A stretch of DNA of 64,000 bases from Aestuariivirga litoralis (GTDB lineage Bacteria > Pseudomonadota > Alphaproteobacteria > Rhizobiales > Aestuariivirgaceae): positions 372,001 to 436,000 of the forward strand of contig NZ_WAHS01000002.1 of assembly GCF_015714715.1 (NCBI RefSeq), in the 5' to 3' direction. Below the pieces are notes generated by a model. That model was given only the letters and a program-made list of their open reading frames with translations, searched no databases and was not told the origin of the DNA. Shown one piece after another: positions 62,344-64,000 of the stretch. Both the position numbers and the translations under genes were made by a program. Every line of letters starts with the position of its first letter. Position 1 is the first letter of the stretch.

Positions 62344-63240
62344 ATGAGCATCAAAAGTGTGGGCCTTATCGGCCCCGGCCTCATGGGCCATGGCATCGGC
62401 AAGAATATCGTGACCAAGGGTTTTGCGCTCACTGTTCTGGCCCGCAAGAACCGCGCACCCATTGAAAGCTTGAAATCCTTTGGCGCGCAGGAAGCGGCCA
62501 GCATGGCCGATCTGGTCAAGGCATCAGATATGCTGATCCTCTGCGTCACCGGTTCGCCGCAGATCGAAGAAATCATGCTGGGCGAAGGCGGCCTTCTGGC
62601 CAACGCCAAGAAAGGCCTGATCATCGCTGATTGCTCCACCGCCGAGCCGCATTCGACAATCAAGCTGGCCGCAGCGGCAGCGGAAAAGGGCATGCATTAT
62701 GTGGACACGCCGATGACCCGCACGCCCAAGGAAGCCGAGGCCGGAAAGCTGGGCCTGATGGTGGGTGGTGATGCCGCCATCCTCGACAAGATTGATCCCG
62801 TGCTGAAATGCTTTTCTGATTTGATCGTACGCACTGGCGCTGTCGGCACCGCGCATCAGGTGAAGCTGATCAACAATTTCCTCTCGCTCAGCCATGCAGC
62901 CATCGCGGCGGAAGCCATCACCGTGGCCGCCAAGGCCAATGTGAACATGGAATCGCTGCGTGAAGTGATCATGGGCGGCGGCGGCGCTTCAGTGATGTTC
63001 GGGAGGTTGATCAATGTGCCTTTGTCGGATGATGACAGCCACGCCAAATTCGCCATCCGTAATGCCCGGAAGGATCTGCGCTACTACACCAACATGACCG
63101 AGAACATGCCGGTGGCGTCCTACCTCGCAGAACAGGTGCATCAAACTTATGTGCTGGCCGACACACTGGGCTTCGGCGAACGCTATGTGCCCAGGTTGAT
63201 CACGATGATGATGCAGAATGCCGGATTGGCGAAGAAGTAA
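62344..63240 (+). CDS. NAD(P)-dependent beta-hydroxyacid dehydrogenase
   Basis: A 298-residue enzyme of the 3-hydroxyisobutyrate / tartronate semialdehyde reductase family. The Rossmann start VGLIGPGLMGHGIGKNI (GxGxMG with one change), substrate loop DTPMTRTPKEAEAGKLGLMVGG (about 120-141) and catalytic Lys in GAVGTAHQVKLINNFLSLSH are present. AGGGAGAAGAACA gives a good ribosome site. It is divergent from the aminotransferase and could reduce the semialdehyde formed by it. Confidence 0.9.
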   Translation: MSIKSVGLIGPGLMGHGIGKNIVTKGFALTVLARKNRAPIESLKSFGAQEAASMADLVKASDMLILCVTGSPQIEEIMLGEGGLLANAKKGLIIADCSTAEPHSTIKLAAAAAEKGMHYVDTPMTRTPKEAEAGKLGLMVGGDAAILDKIDPVLKCFSDLIVRTGAVGTAHQVKLINNFLSLSHAAIAAEAITVAAKANVNMESLREVIMGGGGASVMFGRLINVPLSDDDSHAKFAIRNARKDLRYYTNMTENMPVASYLAEQVHQTYVLADTLGFGERYVPRLITMMMQNAGLAKK

Positions 63241-63246
63241 GAGCCC

Positions 63247-64000
63247 TTAAGCTGTCTGCTCAACCTTCTTCTTCCGTGGCTTGCGCTTGCGTACAGGCTT
63301 TGGCGTTTCTGGCTCAGGCTGAACAACTGCCTCCAGCTCATCCTTTACCTCAATGACCGGTGGCAGCACTTCCGCCTCAGTCACCGCTTCAACCTCTGGC
63401 GCAGCCGGAACATCTGACGGCATTGCCAGGACCGAAATTGGCTCTTCCTCCTCAACTACGGGCTCTTCGATTTCAGGCTCAGCCTCTTCAACCGGCGGCA
63501 CCACGCTTAAAACCGGCCGGCTCAACAACAACGTTGCCGCCTCGGCATTTTCCGGCATGCCCAGCAGATAGCCCTGCCCCAAAGTGCAGCCCAGTGCCGC
63601 CAACGCATCGATCTGCGCCTGGGTCTCAATCCCCTCCGCAACAACTCCCATGCCCAGGCCTGCGGCCAGTGCGGTGATCGAGCCAATGATCTTGGCATTG
63701 CGCTCCTCAAAATCGCCACCGGCAATGAAGGAGCGGTCAATCTTCAGCATATCAAAGGGCAGGTCACGCAGCGAGGCGAGGCTGGAAAAACCCGTGCCGA
63801 AATCATCACAGGCAAGACCCAGACCCAAGCTACGCAGCTGCCGCAACACCTTGGCGCTGCGCTCCGGCTGCCGCATGATCACGGTTTCGGTGATCTCGAT
63901 CTTCAGGCTGCCCGGTTCCGGTTGCTCACGCTCCAGCACCTGTTGCACGCGCGCAACGAATTGCGGATCGATGATCTGCGAGGCCGACACATTCACCGAA
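63247..64000 (-). CDS. EAL-domain protein, C-terminal part (cut by window edge)
   Basis: The last about 250 residues of a cyclic-di-GMP phosphodiesterase-type EAL domain; the gene begins right of the window. SVNVSASQ, EITETVIM, CDDFGTGFSSLASLRDLPFD with the DDFGTG metal motif, LKIDRSFI, AEGIET and QGYLLGMP are intact, so it may be active, although the EAL signature itself is not visible. After the domain come about 85 residues rich in Glu, Pro and Val ending in KPVRKRKPRKKK, an acidic tail with a basic tip. Converges on the dehydrogenase gene with 6 bases between. Confidence 0.9.
   Translation of the reverse strand, partial: SVNVSASQIIDPQFVARVQQVLEREQPEPGSLKIEITETVIMRQPERSAKVLRQLRSLGLGLACDDFGTGFSSLASLRDLPFDMLKIDRSFIAGGDFEERNAKIIGSITALAAGLGMGVVAEGIETQAQIDALAALGCTLGQGYLLGMPENAEAATLLLSRPVLSVVPPVEEAEPEIEEPVVEEEEPISVLAMPSDVPAAPEVEAVTEAEVLPPVIEVKDELEAVVQPEPETPKPVRKRKPRKKKVEQTA

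Overview
The window looks like a chromosomal stretch of an alphaproteobacterium of the order Hyphomicrobiales (Rhizobiales). The evidence is gene order and protein type: secA / PpiC-type isomerase / argJ / mutT; accA-xerD divergent from aroK-aroB-HlyC/CorC; bolA divergent from a J-domain gene followed by cobS-cobT; rpmB; and SUV3-like helicase / S4 protein / fdxA / carD. Coding density is high and codon use looks uniform. I see no insertion sequence, prophage, CRISPR array or rRNA. One tRNA is present (Arg, anticodon CCT, 60286-60362, minus).

Layout. 1-240: tandem glycine riboswitch reading leftwards out of the window. 304-20536: mostly housekeeping (SMP-30 hydrolase, SecA, periplasmic PPIase, arginine biosynthesis, Nudix, gamma-glutamyltransferase, Met/His-rich multicopper oxidase, fatty-acid and shikimate pathway genes, XerD, cobaltochelatase CobS/CobT, two acetyltransferases). 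20586-28350: nitroreductase, hexapeptide acyltransferase, L28, helicase, S4 protein, ferredoxin, CarD with a histone-H1-like tail, and small proteins. 28408-38644: Xsc (sulfoacetaldehyde acetyltransferase), a gene-free stretch with two large palindromic repeats, EVE and VOC proteins, EF-P and its lysylation enzyme EpmA, a P1 peptidase, YqgE, a lone DsbD N-terminal domain, peroxiredoxin, RnhA and IspH. 38846-42071: ferrous iron uptake operon efeU-efeO-efeB.

42282-47253 is a compact stress and DNA-repair island: a small membrane protein, a DUF892 ferritin-like protein, a hydrophilin, a DUF3309 peptide (50 codons), Ku and the three-domain ligase LigD. Three exact matches and two near matches to the general-stress sigma factor (EcfG/RpoE2) promoter, GGAAC-N16/17-CGTT, sit in front of every transcription unit here. 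The Ku and DUF3309 promoters are divergent and share a 17-bp palindrome.

48223-58885 is one long leftward carbohydrate operon: mutarotase, TIM-barrel isomerase/epimerase, PfkB kinase, UgpC-type ATPase, BtpA-family protein, M42 metallopeptidase, FGGY kinase, an unusually large Tat-exported binding protein and two permeases; an aldo/keto reductase (47256-48209) follows. The BtpA + M42 pair recalls SgcQ + SgcX of the Escherichia coli sgc cluster, here joined to an ABC importer instead of a PTS; the substrate is unknown. The right end carries 5-formyl-THF cyclo-ligase, an HPP membrane protein, a DUF1989 / class-III aminotransferase pair, a beta-hydroxyacid dehydrogenase, and the C-terminal part of an EAL-domain protein cut by the window edge.
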